Shown: positions 27,001 to 35,982, numbered from the stretch's first letter. The stretch: 64,000 nt of DNA from Verrucomicrobiia bacterium (GCA_030425385.1 JAUIAH010000004.1:124001-188000), one strand, 5' to 3'. Translations and numbers: made by a program. The notes: generated by a model not told the origin, from the sequence alone.

Positions 27001-28745
27001 CCGCAGCGTTGCGGAATCACCTCATGGTGCGGCGCAATTATGAAGCGCTCGTTTCCGGTGATGGGGCCTGTGCCGGCTGTGGCGAGAAGTCTATTCTTCG
27101 CGCCATTGCCTCGGTGACGGAGGCCTACATGCGCCCCATGTATCACAAGAAAGCGGATCGGCTCATGGCGCTTGCCAATCGGATCGAAGAGGAAGGTGCC
27201 GCGAAGCTTGCCGACCTCAAGGCGCGGGACGAAGAGGAGTATGCACTCTTCAAGCAGGCCGTGGCGCACATTCTCATGGGGCTCGGCGGAGAGACTGACG
27301 AAGACACCAAAGCGCGCATGGCAGCGAATGGCGAGATTTCTGACGAAGACATCCTCTCAGCCATCACCAGCGTCATGCGAGTGGATGCGTTTAATCACAA
27401 GCATCTGCAGGCGACTGATGGCCGTCTGGCCAATGGTATGAGCACCATGTTCATGGGCGCGTCGACGGGCTGCAATACGGTCTACGGCTCGACCCCGCCG
27501 TCCAATCCGCATCCGTATCCCTGGATGAATTCGCTCTTCCAGGATGGACCCACCATCTCGTGGTTGCTCGGTGAGAGTCACATGCTGCAGCACGCTCGCC
27601 GCTCGGTCGCGCCCGAGCGTTTGGCTAAGGCTCTGTTAGGCGACGAGAGCGCAGCGGACTCCGGCTCGGGGGTCATTGACGAGGGGGGCTATTGGGATCT
27701 CACTCATCTAACAGAGGTCGAGATGACGGACCAGGAGATCCGTGAGTTGCCCAAGGTCTGGATTGTGGGGGGTGATGGCGCTCTTGGGGACATTGGTTTT
27801 CAGAATCTCTCCAAGGTGATGCTGCAGAATCGCCCAAATGTGAAAGGAATCATGTTAGACACCCAAGTCTATTCGAATACGGGCGGGCAGAACTCAGATA
27901 GCTCGAACATGATGGGTGGCTATGACATGAACCAATTTGGCAAGGCGTCGCAGGGCAAGATGAATGAGAAGAAGAACGTGGCAGAAATTCTCACCAGTGG
28001 TCACGGCAGCCCCTATGTGGCGCAGGTGTCCATGGCGAACTCCGGCAAGCTCTATCAAAGTCTCCTTGAGGGCTTGGAATACCGCGGCACGGCCTTCTTC
28101 CAATCATACACCACTTGTCAGCCAGAACATGGCGTGGCTGATGACCAATCAGCCCACCAGGCCAAACTCGCGCGTGACTCACGCGGGATGCCCGAGTTTG
28201 TCTTCAACCCGCAAGGCGGTGAGTTCTCCGATGAGTGCTTCTCTCTCAAAGGGAATCCCAATCTCAATCGGGACTGGTATCAGGGCACTTACTCTGACAA
28301 GAGCAAATACAACTACACAGTGGCGCACTGGGCGACGACGGAAGCGCGTTTTCGTAAGCACCTCAAGGCGATCAAGGAAGAGGAAGCCGCCGAGTTCATT
28401 CATCTCGATGACATCCTCCCACTCATCACCCAGGACGATGTGGTCAAGCGGCGCGTGCTCGATCCCGAGCACCGTGCTTTCGTGCCCGACTTCGGTGTCT
28501 ACATCAAGGCTGAAGTGGGTGGCAAGATGCGCTACTTGTTAGTCTCACGCCAGACAGTGTTGTTCTGCGTCGAGCGTCGCAAGTCTTGGCGCATGTTGCA
28601 GAGCAAGGCGGGTCAGGAGAACCTCGATTACAAGGCTCAGAAGTCGCTCCTCGCCAAGGTCGACAAGGGCGAGATCTCCTTGGAGGACTTGCGTTCGAAA
28701 GCGGGAGAGCTTTACGCCGCAGAGTTGGAGGCCGCGAAGGGCTAA
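24021..28745 (+). CDS. nifJ: Pyruvate:ferredoxin (flavodoxin) oxidoreductase, extended form
   Basis: The 1574-residue enzyme should decarboxylate pyruvate or a related 2-oxoacid to the acyl-CoA and pass electrons to ferredoxin. The fused domain order is canonical: N-terminal pyrimidine-binding domain (ITPSTEGGELYQQ), gamma domain near residues 450-640, a ferredoxin insert with CTQCMECITACP near 800 and CKGCGECVEQCG near 934, then the TPP domain with CAGCGEKS near 1016, GGDGALGDIGFQNL, and YSNTGGQNS. Usual members have ~1170-1230 residues; this one has ~350 extra, including a stretched ferredoxin domain (about 134 residues between the two cluster motifs) and a C-terminal extension. The ATG at 24021 is preferred to an upstream TTG. 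A terminator follows. Confidence 0.92.
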   Translation: MSQETIDPPNSQGADTQQPKYPGIRITCNGNTLVAKYVETRITEGGVFYPITPSTEGGELYQQSFAQGELDVWGNQKVAIETEGEHAAQGGATALAVTGRRVVNFTSGQGLAYAMEQYYHAPGKSSTMVLEVGARALTKHALNVHCGHDDIYAALDTGWTILFAKDAQQAADQAVILRRVNELALNPGMNVQDGMLTTHSERAWLMPEADFLREFLGDARDEIDCPTETQKELFGPRRRRVPAMMDLKNPLLLGPVQNQEHHMNGVVARRNNWNEPILDFLQEAYDKFAELTGRRYGFIDQYKCEDADTVFVSLGCAAENIEEACDYLRDQRNAKVGSIHVNVIRPFPEAALVEALRGKKQVIIIERTDEGMAGDNPLGRDIRVALTKAAEAHKGVNNTVGAIAPEDMPRLFGGSYGIGSRDFRPEHTLGAYEFATGATARTDGKKASDGVNYFVLGVDHPYAVISKDTPSLLPEGAIAARFHSIGGWGMITTGKNLGEIVGEFGQMLKEESGQESLFVNANPKYGSEKKGAPTNYYLVAAPRPVRVNCELNHVDIVLCCDPKAFTHTNPLAGLKPGGALVWESSEDPEMAWKRIPKKYRDFVKENKIRVFILPGFAIAKAATERPDLQLRMQGNSFLGAFFKVSPFFKVFGIDESKYDEVVRAQYVRKFGRFGDAVVESNMKVMHEGFSRVQEIAYGEIDDEDRSSMRLDPLMPDGSHEILPTAGCGLPGLSQLKAPGDQIPKHPVQTLAKFDGEYRNGLGYHQPAGALASVGVMAAGTGATASKYVARRETPLYIPENCTQCMECITACPDTALPNTAQEVSTILTTMVRNYVKDADQRKLMIKALPGVEERARGKMNAAIEAKEKTTFQEIIREEVTGLNGGIAQEAKDELFAILEHVPIAYNKVPAIFKSVEKKKPGHGGVFSIFVSDLCKGCGECVEQCGDHGALVMVPDTEELNQTLTSAQIFSRLLPDTPQKYLGLYQDDAPEDSRPAALRNHLMVRRNYEALVSGDGACAGCGEKSILRAIASVTEAYMRPMYHKKADRLMALANRIEEEGAAKLADLKARDEEEYALFKQAVAHILMGLGGETDEDTKARMAANGEISDEDILSAITSVMRVDAFNHKHLQATDGRLANGMSTMFMGASTGCNTVYGSTPPSNPHPYPWMNSLFQDGPTISWLLGESHMLQHARRSVAPERLAKALLGDESAADSGSGVIDEGGYWDLTHLTEVEMTDQEIRELPKVWIVGGDGALGDIGFQNLSKVMLQNRPNVKGIMLDTQVYSNTGGQNSDSSNMMGGYDMNQFGKASQGKMNEKKNVAEILTSGHGSPYVAQVSMANSGKLYQSLLEGLEYRGTAFFQSYTTCQPEHGVADDQSAHQAKLARDSRGMPEFVFNPQGGEFSDECFSLKGNPNLNRDWYQGTYSDKSKYNYTVAHWATTEARFRKHLKAIKEEEAAEFIHLDDILPLITQDDVVKRRVLDPEHRAFVPDFGVYIKAEVGGKMRYLLVSRQTVLFCVERRKSWRMLQSKAGQENLDYKAQKSLLAKVDKGEISLEDLRSKAGELYAAELEAAKG

Positions 28746-28746
28746 C

Positions 28747-28794
28747 AAGAAGGGTTTCTTACCACATCTGCTCCGCGTGTGGCCTTCTTCTTTT
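28747..28794 (+). terminator. Rho-independent terminator after the oxidoreductase gene
   Basis: The nested stem pairs AAGAAGG with CCTTCTT and, inside it, CCACA with TGTGG, and is followed by CTTTTAA. It starts at the stop codon of the oxidoreductase gene and separates it from the next secreted-protein gene. Confidence 0.75.
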
Positions 28795-28840
28795 AATGGG
28801 CTTGCACGAGATCGCTGGCTTTTCGTAAAGTCCCAATCCT

Positions 28841-31800
28841 ATGCGATTGGGACTTTGCGCTTTTATCTGGTCGTTGGGAATGGTCATTCCTAACGTGAGC
28901 ATGGCTCAAGAAGTCACCGTGGGTGCCTTCACAGGAGCTGGAATCGATGATGGGATTGATCTGACCACCGATGATGGTGGCGAGTTCGTCTACGCCATCA
29001 ACATCGGAGGCGGTGAGATCCAGGTGGGTGATCTCCTCTTCACTAGTGGTGAATCGACCCCAGGCGCAACGGTTGATGCAGAGAACCAAATTCTGGAGTG
29101 GGAAGGGGTGAATGACTTTGGTACGGATCCCGATGACATGGCCTTGGCGACCGTGCTCCATTCCATCCGGTGGACCAATGTCCCGGGTAGTGTCACCGTG
29201 CGCTTGGAGAATGTGGAAGCAGGCGTACCGCATCGGTTGCAACTCATCACGGCGGAAAAGTGCTGCGATCGGGGATGGAACGTCATGGTCGATGAGGAAC
29301 TGATTGCCGAAGACTTCAGCGCTCGGGCTCTCACAGATGACGCGGACCTCACCAAAGGCGCCATCTTGACCTATGACTTCGTCCCTTTGTCCGATGAAGT
29401 CTTCATTGATCTCAACGGGGAGGCGACGGACTTCCCGGATCGCAATCCTATTCTGAGTGGGGTCACGTTAGAGAAATTGGGAGGCGTGGTCGATGATCCT
29501 AACCTGGTGACCTCTTCCCAACTGCGCTTTGGTCAAGTCGCCTCAACGCCTGCCTCTTCGCGGACGCTTACCTTGCGGAGTCTCGGAGCATCCCAGCCCG
29601 TCACGATCAGTGAGGTGCGCTGGTCAGGACCCGATGCAGAGCACTTCACGGCGTCGGCACCTCCTGCGACGATTCCTGTGGGAGAGACAGCCGAGTTGAC
29701 CGTCACCTTCGATGCGATGAATGCGAGTGGCCTCTTTCAAGGGACGCTGGAAGTGGTGTCCGATGATCAGAGTCAGCCTGTTCTTGGGATTGATGTCACC
29801 GCGAGTGTCATCAATCGCAACGGACCGGCGGCGAACTTCACCTTGGATGAAGCCGCCGATGCCGAGGAGGTCCGCGATGTGTCTGGCAATGACCGTCACG
29901 GGGTGATCGTCCCAGGAGCAGGGAGTGTGACTCCCGGGGTGGCATCTTTGGCGACGGGTACTGCTGTTCGCTTCGCGGATGGTGGGCATGTCAGGGTCGC
30001 TGGGAATCAATTTGGAGAACCTTTTGATAGCTTTGGCGTGTCCCTCTGGATGCAGCCGGAGGCCTTGCCGGAAGGCCTGCAGACGGTGTTTGGAAAAGGG
30101 GACTCGGAGACGCCTACCTTTGCGTTGTTGACCTTTGGATCGTCTCTTTCGTGGTTTACCGGTGGCGAAGCACCAGAATTTGTTAGTGAGCCCTTGCTCA
30201 CCACGGAAGAGAAGCAGCATGTGGCCGTGATCTACGACAACACCGTCGGGGCACGCACACTCACAGTGTTTCTCAACGGGGTGGCCGTCATCGAAGAGAC
30301 CGATCCTATTGAGATCATTGATAGTCTCGATTTCAATGTCGTGTTGGGAGCCTACAATGGCGCGCTTCCCTTCCATGGCGTGATCGATGATGTGCAGATC
30401 TATGATCGCTTGATCACTGCAGAAGACGTGGTCTTTCTCAAAGATAATCCTGGCGTGGCCCTGGGCAGCGGTGGTGCTGTTGATAGTGACGGTGATGGCC
30501 TGTTAGACGCAGCGGAAGTAGAAGCGGGGACAGATCCTCTCGTGGCCGACACCGATGGCGATGGCCTGGAAGATGGAGCGGAAGTGAACACGCATGGAAC
30601 GAATCCCCTTCTTGCGGACACCGACATGGACGGCTTTGGAGACGGCACGGAATTGCGCACGGGTAGTGATCCGATGGTGGCTAGTAGTGTGCCTGACAAA
30701 GCGCTCGAAGTGAGCACCTTCACGGGCGGTGATCCAGGGGAAGGGCTCGACATGGAAGGGGTATTTCAGTATGCCATCAACATCTTCGGTCCAGGAGGCT
30801 CCCGCGTAGGGGATGCGACCTTCAGTGACGACACGGTGGCTGGTTTCTCGGTAGAAGCCGTCAACAGCATCATCGATTGGCACGCGCCTAACTACGGTGA
30901 TTCTGAGAATGACAATGCGCTTGAGCTCGTGCTGCAATCCATCCGTTGGGACACGGCACCCGTGATCATGGAATTAGAGAATCTGACCGTGGGGCAGAAA
31001 TACATTCTCCAACTGCTCTTTGCTGAGAACTGTTGCGACCGCGGCTATGACATTGTCATCAATGGAGAACTCGAAGCCGATGAGTTTAGCCCGCAAGCCC
31101 TCCATGGGTCCTCGCCGACCATGGGCGTGGTGGCCAAGTACACCTTCACGGCGGAATCCGAGACCCTCAACGTCACCTTGGCCAATGACGATGCCAATTT
31201 CCCAGATACGAACCCCATCATCAATGGGCTTACCTTGGAGATTGTTTCGGATGGCCTTGGGGACAATGATACCTTGCCGGACCCTTGGGAGCAGCTCTAC
31301 TTCGGTGATCTTAGTCAGGCGGACGATGGCGATCCTGACGGAGATACCCTCACCAATGTGCAAGAATTGGATGCGGGCACGGATCCGACCAACCCCGATT
31401 CCGATGGCGATGGGCTGACTGATGCACGTGAGGTGAATGAGACCAACACCAATCCCAATCTGGCCGACAGTGATGATGACGGGGCGAGTGATGGCACGGA
31501 AGTCGTGACCTTGGCGTCTGATCCTAACAATCCTGATAGTGATGGAGATGGCTCTCCAGATGGCTTCGAAGCCTCTTTCGGGGGTGATCCTAACAATGGA
31601 GCAGTCCTGCCAACACCTGCGGTGACGGCCACGGCGTTCAGCGGAGGAGACTCTGGTGAAGGGCTCGATTTGGACGGCCAGTTTGTCTACGCCATCAACA
31701 TGTTTGGTGAGGGTGACCTTCAGATTCGCGACGCCTTATTCACGGATGATGCCGTCGAGGGATTCAGCTATGATCAACCAAACGCGATCATTGACTGGCA

Positions 31801-33418
31801 CTTTCCTGAATACGGTGATAGCCAGAACGACGACAACCTGGAGATCGTGATGCAGTCGATTCGTTGGAATGCCGGCCCGGTCAACATGACGTTCGACGGC
31901 CTGACGGCCGGAGGCATCTACAAGCTGCAATTGCTCTTTGCTGAGAATTGCTGCGATCGTGGCTGGGATATTCACGTTCAGGGCGGCAAGCTTCTCGACG
32001 ACTTCAACGCTCAGCAGACTCAGGGCGGTATCGCCGAGACCTCCATGGGAGCCGTCGTGACGGTCTCCGTGGTTTCCCCGGGCACGTCGCTGCAAATCCA
32101 ATTCATCAATGATGCCCCCGCGTTTCCTGACAACAATCCCATTCTCAACGGCTTGACGCTCGAGGAAGTCGCCTCGCTGGATGGCGATGGCGACGGGCTC
32201 CGTGATGACTGGGAAGAAACGTATTTCGGCAACACGGACTCAGGTGCAGAGGATGACCCCGATGACGATGGCCTGACCAATGCGGAGGAATTTGACCGAA
32301 ACACCGATCCTACCAATGCTGATGTTGATGGTGACGGTCTCAATGACGGTGACGAAGTGGCCGCTGGATCCGATCCTGGCAATGCCGATTCCGATGGCGA
32401 TGGTCTCCGTGATGGGGACGAAGTGAGCACCTACCTCACCAGTCCCATCTTGGTCGATACTGATGGCGACAATGTGAATGATAGCGTCGAGATCTTTCTC
32501 GGATCAGATCCTTCACAGTCTGGCAGTCTGCCCAGTGCGTTGCCTACAGCCACCGCTTTCTCCGGTGGCGATCCAGGAGAAGGGCTCGATCTGGAAGGTG
32601 AGTTTCTCTACGCGATCAATCTGCTAGGTGCAGGCGGCATGCAGATCGGGGATGCGCCGTTCACGGACGATCTCATTGATGGATTCACCTTCGATCAGCC
32701 TAACGAAATCATTGATTGGCATGCCCCAGAGTATGGCGATAGTGACAGTGATAATGCTCTGGAAATGGTCATGCAGTCCATCCGTTGGAATGCGGGACCT
32801 GTAAACATGGCCTTCGCTGGACTCACGCCAGGGCACGCCTATCGCTTGCAACTGTTGGCGGCGGAAAGCTGTTGCGACCGCGGGTGGGACATTCTTTTAG
32901 ATGGCTTCAAGGTCGTCGACGACTTCAATGCTTCCGTGACTCAAGGGGGCATCAACAACACGGCCATGGGAGCTGTGGTCACCGTGGTCTTCACGGCCTC
33001 TTCGGATACTCTGGCCATCCAGTTCCTCGATGATGCCCCTGCCTTTCCTGACAACAGTCCTATCCTCAACGGACTCACCTTGGAGAGCCTCGGGGAGGGC
33101 ATGCCTGGCGGTGGCGGAGAAGGCGATGCCGACAACGACGGTGTTTCTGATAGCGATGAAGCCATCGCGGGAACGAATCCTAACGATGCGCAAGACTACC
33201 TACGGGTGACGGAACTGGCGAACGACGTCAATGGCGTCGAACTCGTGTGGCCAGCCATTGATGGCAAGAGCTATGATGTGGAATACTCCGTCGATTTGGA
33301 GAATTGGGAGGTCATCGGCTCTGGCCTCCAAGCGACGGACGGCCTTGGGAGCTACAGCGATCCCGACGTGGATCGCACCTCGATGGAAGGGGCCTACTAC
33401 CGAATCGTCGTGCGGTAG
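28841..33418 (+). CDS. Large secreted protein with four CCDRG-signature domains, LamG and TSP3 repeats
   Basis: The 1525-residue exported protein begins with a signal peptide (cleavage near SMAQ, residue 23). Four copies of a ~170-residue beta-rich domain (about residues 27-215, 620-805, 930-1110, 1235-1415) each carry the signature AE-x-CCDRG-W/Y-x-I/V and end near FPDxNPILxGLTLE. Between copies 1 and 2 lie a choice-of-anchor-D-like domain (~225-320) and a LamG/concanavalin-like domain (~330-540). Calcium-binding thrombospondin-type-3 repeats (DSDGDGLLDAAE) link copies 1-2, 2-3 and 3-4. The C-terminal ~70 residues (SYDVEYSVDLENW) form a small beta domain common at the ends of verrucomicrobial exported proteins. 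It is probably a cell-surface or matrix glycan-binding protein. Gene-flanking terminators suggest a single-gene unit. Confidence 0.85.
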   Translation: MRLGLCAFIWSLGMVIPNVSMAQEVTVGAFTGAGIDDGIDLTTDDGGEFVYAINIGGGEIQVGDLLFTSGESTPGATVDAENQILEWEGVNDFGTDPDDMALATVLHSIRWTNVPGSVTVRLENVEAGVPHRLQLITAEKCCDRGWNVMVDEELIAEDFSARALTDDADLTKGAILTYDFVPLSDEVFIDLNGEATDFPDRNPILSGVTLEKLGGVVDDPNLVTSSQLRFGQVASTPASSRTLTLRSLGASQPVTISEVRWSGPDAEHFTASAPPATIPVGETAELTVTFDAMNASGLFQGTLEVVSDDQSQPVLGIDVTASVINRNGPAANFTLDEAADAEEVRDVSGNDRHGVIVPGAGSVTPGVASLATGTAVRFADGGHVRVAGNQFGEPFDSFGVSLWMQPEALPEGLQTVFGKGDSETPTFALLTFGSSLSWFTGGEAPEFVSEPLLTTEEKQHVAVIYDNTVGARTLTVFLNGVAVIEETDPIEIIDSLDFNVVLGAYNGALPFHGVIDDVQIYDRLITAEDVVFLKDNPGVALGSGGAVDSDGDGLLDAAEVEAGTDPLVADTDGDGLEDGAEVNTHGTNPLLADTDMDGFGDGTELRTGSDPMVASSVPDKALEVSTFTGGDPGEGLDMEGVFQYAINIFGPGGSRVGDATFSDDTVAGFSVEAVNSIIDWHAPNYGDSENDNALELVLQSIRWDTAPVIMELENLTVGQKYILQLLFAENCCDRGYDIVINGELEADEFSPQALHGSSPTMGVVAKYTFTAESETLNVTLANDDANFPDTNPIINGLTLEIVSDGLGDNDTLPDPWEQLYFGDLSQADDGDPDGDTLTNVQELDAGTDPTNPDSDGDGLTDAREVNETNTNPNLADSDDDGASDGTEVVTLASDPNNPDSDGDGSPDGFEASFGGDPNNGAVLPTPAVTATAFSGGDSGEGLDLDGQFVYAINMFGEGDLQIRDALFTDDAVEGFSYDQPNAIIDWHFPEYGDSQNDDNLEIVMQSIRWNAGPVNMTFDGLTAGGIYKLQLLFAENCCDRGWDIHVQGGKLLDDFNAQQTQGGIAETSMGAVVTVSVVSPGTSLQIQFINDAPAFPDNNPILNGLTLEEVASLDGDGDGLRDDWEETYFGNTDSGAEDDPDDDGLTNAEEFDRNTDPTNADVDGDGLNDGDEVAAGSDPGNADSDGDGLRDGDEVSTYLTSPILVDTDGDNVNDSVEIFLGSDPSQSGSLPSALPTATAFSGGDPGEGLDLEGEFLYAINLLGAGGMQIGDAPFTDDLIDGFTFDQPNEIIDWHAPEYGDSDSDNALEMVMQSIRWNAGPVNMAFAGLTPGHAYRLQLLAAESCCDRGWDILLDGFKVVDDFNASVTQGGINNTAMGAVVTVVFTASSDTLAIQFLDDAPAFPDNSPILNGLTLESLGEGMPGGGGEGDADNDGVSDSDEAIAGTNPNDAQDYLRVTELANDVNGVELVWPAIDGKSYDVEYSVDLENWEVIGSGLQATDGLGSYSDPDVDRTSMEGAYYRIVVR

Positions 33419-33437
33419 AGGCGCTCATGAGTCTTTC

Positions 33438-33466
33438 GGAGTTGGGGCGAATGGCGCCCCAACTCC
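33438..33466 (+). terminator. Hairpin terminator after the CCDRG protein gene
   Basis: A perfect 12-bp stem (GGAGTTGGGGCG / CGCCCCAACTCC) with a five-base loop begins 20 bases after the stop codon. There is no T-tract, so it may act as a terminator with help or as an mRNA-stabilising hairpin. Confidence 0.55.
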
Positions 33467-33522
33467 TGGACGAGTGGAAATGACTTGAATTGCCCAGCGG
33501 GTTCCCCACGTTCCCGCTCTTC

Positions 33523-34551
33523 ATGAGCAACGACAAGCCAACCTTTCAGGGCCATTGTGCCGGACTCGACATCGGGGGATCCACCGTCAAAGCCATGCTC
33601 GTCGACACGCACGGCGAGCAGGTGGGCGATCTTGTCGAGGTGAAGAGCCATGTCGATGAGGGCTATCCCAAGACCTTTGGCCAGCTCCGCCTGGCGCTGG
33701 ACACGCTGCTCAGCAATGCCTCGCTCACCATGGAGGCGATCACGGCGATCGGGCTGGATGTCCCGGCACCTTGTTCCAATGGGGTCATTTGGGGGAAAGC
33801 CAATCTCTCGCCCGACTGGGTCGGGACGGATATTCGCGAGGCGTTTTCCCAAGAGATCGAGCGCCCCATCTTCATGACCAATGATGGCAATGCGGCTGCC
33901 TATGGCGAATTTCTCATGCGACCCCAGCTGACCTCGGGGCTTCTCTTCGTGGCCCCGGGAACCGGCCTTGCGGGTGGTCTCGTGCTTCCTGGCGGTTATC
34001 TTTATGAGGGGGCCAATGGCCTTGCCATGGAGATCGGCGCGATCTCGGTGCCGTTTCGGGAAGGGAGTAGCTTGCCGCAAGATGCCAATGGGCGGGAAGG
34101 GTCTTTGGAAGCCTGGGTATCCCTGGTTGCCATTCGGCGACAATTGGAGGCGAAACTGCAGTCCAAGCGTCACGCATCGCATCCGCTGAATCAGCAGGAC
34201 CTGACGATTAAGGAGAAGGCATTTAAATTGCGTGATTATGCGGAGGATGGCGATGGCTTGGCTCTCGAGATCTTTCGCAAACAGGCGCAGGTGTTAGGGT
34301 TTGCTCTCGGGGACCAATGCAGTGAGTTGGATCCAGGGCTCATTGTCCTGGGCGGTGGCCTGGCAGAAACAAAGTTCCGTGACTGGTATTTGCAGGAAGT
34401 GCGCCGGGGATTCCAGCGCCGGGCTTCGCCATTCTATCAACAGAGCCCCATTCCTCCTCACGAAACCACCACGCGGTTCGAATGGGCCATCGGCGGGGAT
34501 GCTGCTGCGGCATTCGGCGTGGCGCGTAAGGCGCAGGTTGAATTGGCCTGA
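33523..34551 (+). CDS. ROK-family sugar kinase without the usual zinc motif
   Basis: The 342-residue ROK protein is probably a glucokinase-like sugar kinase. It has the phosphate-binding start CAGLDIGGSTVKAML, the catalytic Asp in MTNDGNAAAYGEF, the GTGLAGGLVLPGG loop, and the C-terminal IVLGGGLAETK. Canonical ROK kinases carry a CxCGxxGCxE zinc-binding loop; here the corresponding stretch reads ANGREGSLEAWVS, with no cysteine. The ATG at 33523 is chosen over an upstream TTG because family similarity begins just after it. The mscS gene follows after 58 bases. Confidence 0.88.
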   Translation: MSNDKPTFQGHCAGLDIGGSTVKAMLVDTHGEQVGDLVEVKSHVDEGYPKTFGQLRLALDTLLSNASLTMEAITAIGLDVPAPCSNGVIWGKANLSPDWVGTDIREAFSQEIERPIFMTNDGNAAAYGEFLMRPQLTSGLLFVAPGTGLAGGLVLPGGYLYEGANGLAMEIGAISVPFREGSSLPQDANGREGSLEAWVSLVAIRRQLEAKLQSKRHASHPLNQQDLTIKEKAFKLRDYAEDGDGLALEIFRKQAQVLGFALGDQCSELDPGLIVLGGGLAETKFRDWYLQEVRRGFQRRASPFYQQSPIPPHETTTRFEWAIGGDAAAAFGVARKAQVELA

Positions 34552-34609
34552 TGCCCTGAGGCTCCGGGGTTTCTTGTTGCGCCTCTTGGAGGTCCGCTGA
34601 GAGTGCGGG

Positions 34610-35854
34610 ATGATTCGCCTTATCGTCGTACTCTGGCTTCTCATCGTCGCGTTCATTGTGGGTGGGGGGCCGCTCTCCGCTCAAGAGACGCCACCGGAAT
34701 CCGCGGAGGCGCGTACCACAAGCGATCCGGGGATTGAGATCAAGAAGCTGAGTCTAACGCTGATGCCATTGACGGCGGAAGAATTGGCGGTGGAAGCCGA
34801 AGGGTGGATGACGTTGGCGAAAGAGCGGGTGCAAGCTGTCTCCGAGCTGGCCTTGCAAGGCGGCTCCAGTGGGAGTGCTGAGATGGTGGCTTTGCAAGAT
34901 TCGAAGACAGCGGTCTTGGAACGGTTTCGGGAAGTACTCGATGAGTGGGAACGGAAAGGCGGTGATGCTGATTCTTACCGAACGTACGCCAAAGCGGTAT
35001 CTGGAGTGCAAGTGGACGTCACCGATGCGGGGGCAACGTGGTCAGCCTTTTCCGGGTGGCTGCGCTCTAAGGAGGGTGGAATCAAATGGGGGCTGCGTTT
35101 GCTCCAGTTTCTTGTGATTCTCGCCGTCTTCTGGGGAATTGCGAGGTTTGTTAGGGGGGCGGTTCGGCGAGCGGCGGCAGCCAACGATACGTTTTCTGAA
35201 CTGTTCGAACAATTTCTCATCAAGATGTCGTTTCGGGCGGTCATGCTGCTGGGATTAATCGTGGCCTTGGGGACCTTGGACGTGAATGTGGGTGGTTTGT
35301 TAGCATTGATCGGTGGGGCTTCGTTCATCGTGGGCTTTGCCTTGCAGGACACGCTGGGCAATTTCGCGGCCGGAGTCATGCTGTTGATCTATCGCCCCTT
35401 TGATGTGGGCGACTCGGTGGAAGTAGGAGGTGTGAGTGGCAAGATCGATAATGTGAGTCTCGTCAGTACGACCATCCGCACCTTCGACAACAAGATCGTT
35501 CTCGTGCCTAACAAGACGGTGTGGGGAGAGGTCATCACCAATGCATCAGCCAGTGCCACGCGCCGGGTGGATCTGGTCTTCGGCATCAGCTATGAAGATG
35601 ACGTGGAGAAGGCACAGGCCATCCTCGAGAAGATTGTGGATGAAGATGAGCGCGTGCTGAAGAGCCCGGCGCCCACCGTGAGACTCCACGAATTGGCGGA
35701 TTCCAGTGTCAATTTCATCTGCCGACCGTGGACCAAGACTGCGGATTATTGGGGAGTCTATTGGGACACCACCGGGCGGGTGAAGGCGGAGTTCGAGAAA
35801 GCAGGAATCAGCATTCCGTTCCCGCAGCAAGAGCTGCATCTGCGCCGGGCGTGA
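34610..35854 (+). CDS. MscS-type mechanosensitive channel
   Basis: The 414-residue inner-membrane channel opens on membrane tension to release solutes during osmotic downshock. A signal peptide (residues 1-24) precedes a ~130-residue helical periplasmic region. Two membrane helices follow near 150-215, then the pore-lining TM3, rich in Gly and Ala (GGLLALIGGASFIVGFALQD near 225-245), and the MscS beta domain (YRPFDVGDSVEVGGVSGKID). The C-terminal domain is of normal size. It follows the ROK gene by 58 bases and may be co-transcribed. A run of ten G residues (35858-35867) lies just after the stop codon. Confidence 0.93.
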   Translation: MIRLIVVLWLLIVAFIVGGGPLSAQETPPESAEARTTSDPGIEIKKLSLTLMPLTAEELAVEAEGWMTLAKERVQAVSELALQGGSSGSAEMVALQDSKTAVLERFREVLDEWERKGGDADSYRTYAKAVSGVQVDVTDAGATWSAFSGWLRSKEGGIKWGLRLLQFLVILAVFWGIARFVRGAVRRAAAANDTFSELFEQFLIKMSFRAVMLLGLIVALGTLDVNVGGLLALIGGASFIVGFALQDTLGNFAAGVMLLIYRPFDVGDSVEVGGVSGKIDNVSLVSTTIRTFDNKIVLVPNKTVWGEVITNASASATRRVDLVFGISYEDDVEKAQAILEKIVDEDERVLKSPAPTVRLHELADSSVNFICRPWTKTADYWGVYWDTTGRVKAEFEKAGISIPFPQQELHLRRA

Positions 35855-35908
35855 GGTGGGGGGGGGGAAAGGCCAAGGAAACGTGATTGTCATCTTGGCG
35901 TCATGTTC

Positions 35909-35936
35909 TTGTCATTTGTCCGCTCTAGCGTGATAC
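35909..35936 (+). promoter_or_regulatory. Candidate sigma-70 promoter of the EF-hand gene
   Basis: A -35-like TTGTCA (35909-35914) and a -10-like TGATAC (35931-35936) are separated by 16 bases, about 46 bases upstream of the start codon. The match is moderate and it is the only such pair in this gap. Confidence 0.35.
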
Positions 35937-35982
35937 TCGTTCACCCACCGACTTCAAAACGAACCAACCAACAAAGACTCAA

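Noticed and set aside
26268-27269. A 333-codon frame opposite the ferredoxin oxidoreductase gene
   Set aside because: It is antisense to a region with conserved cluster and TPP motifs and has no recognisable domain.
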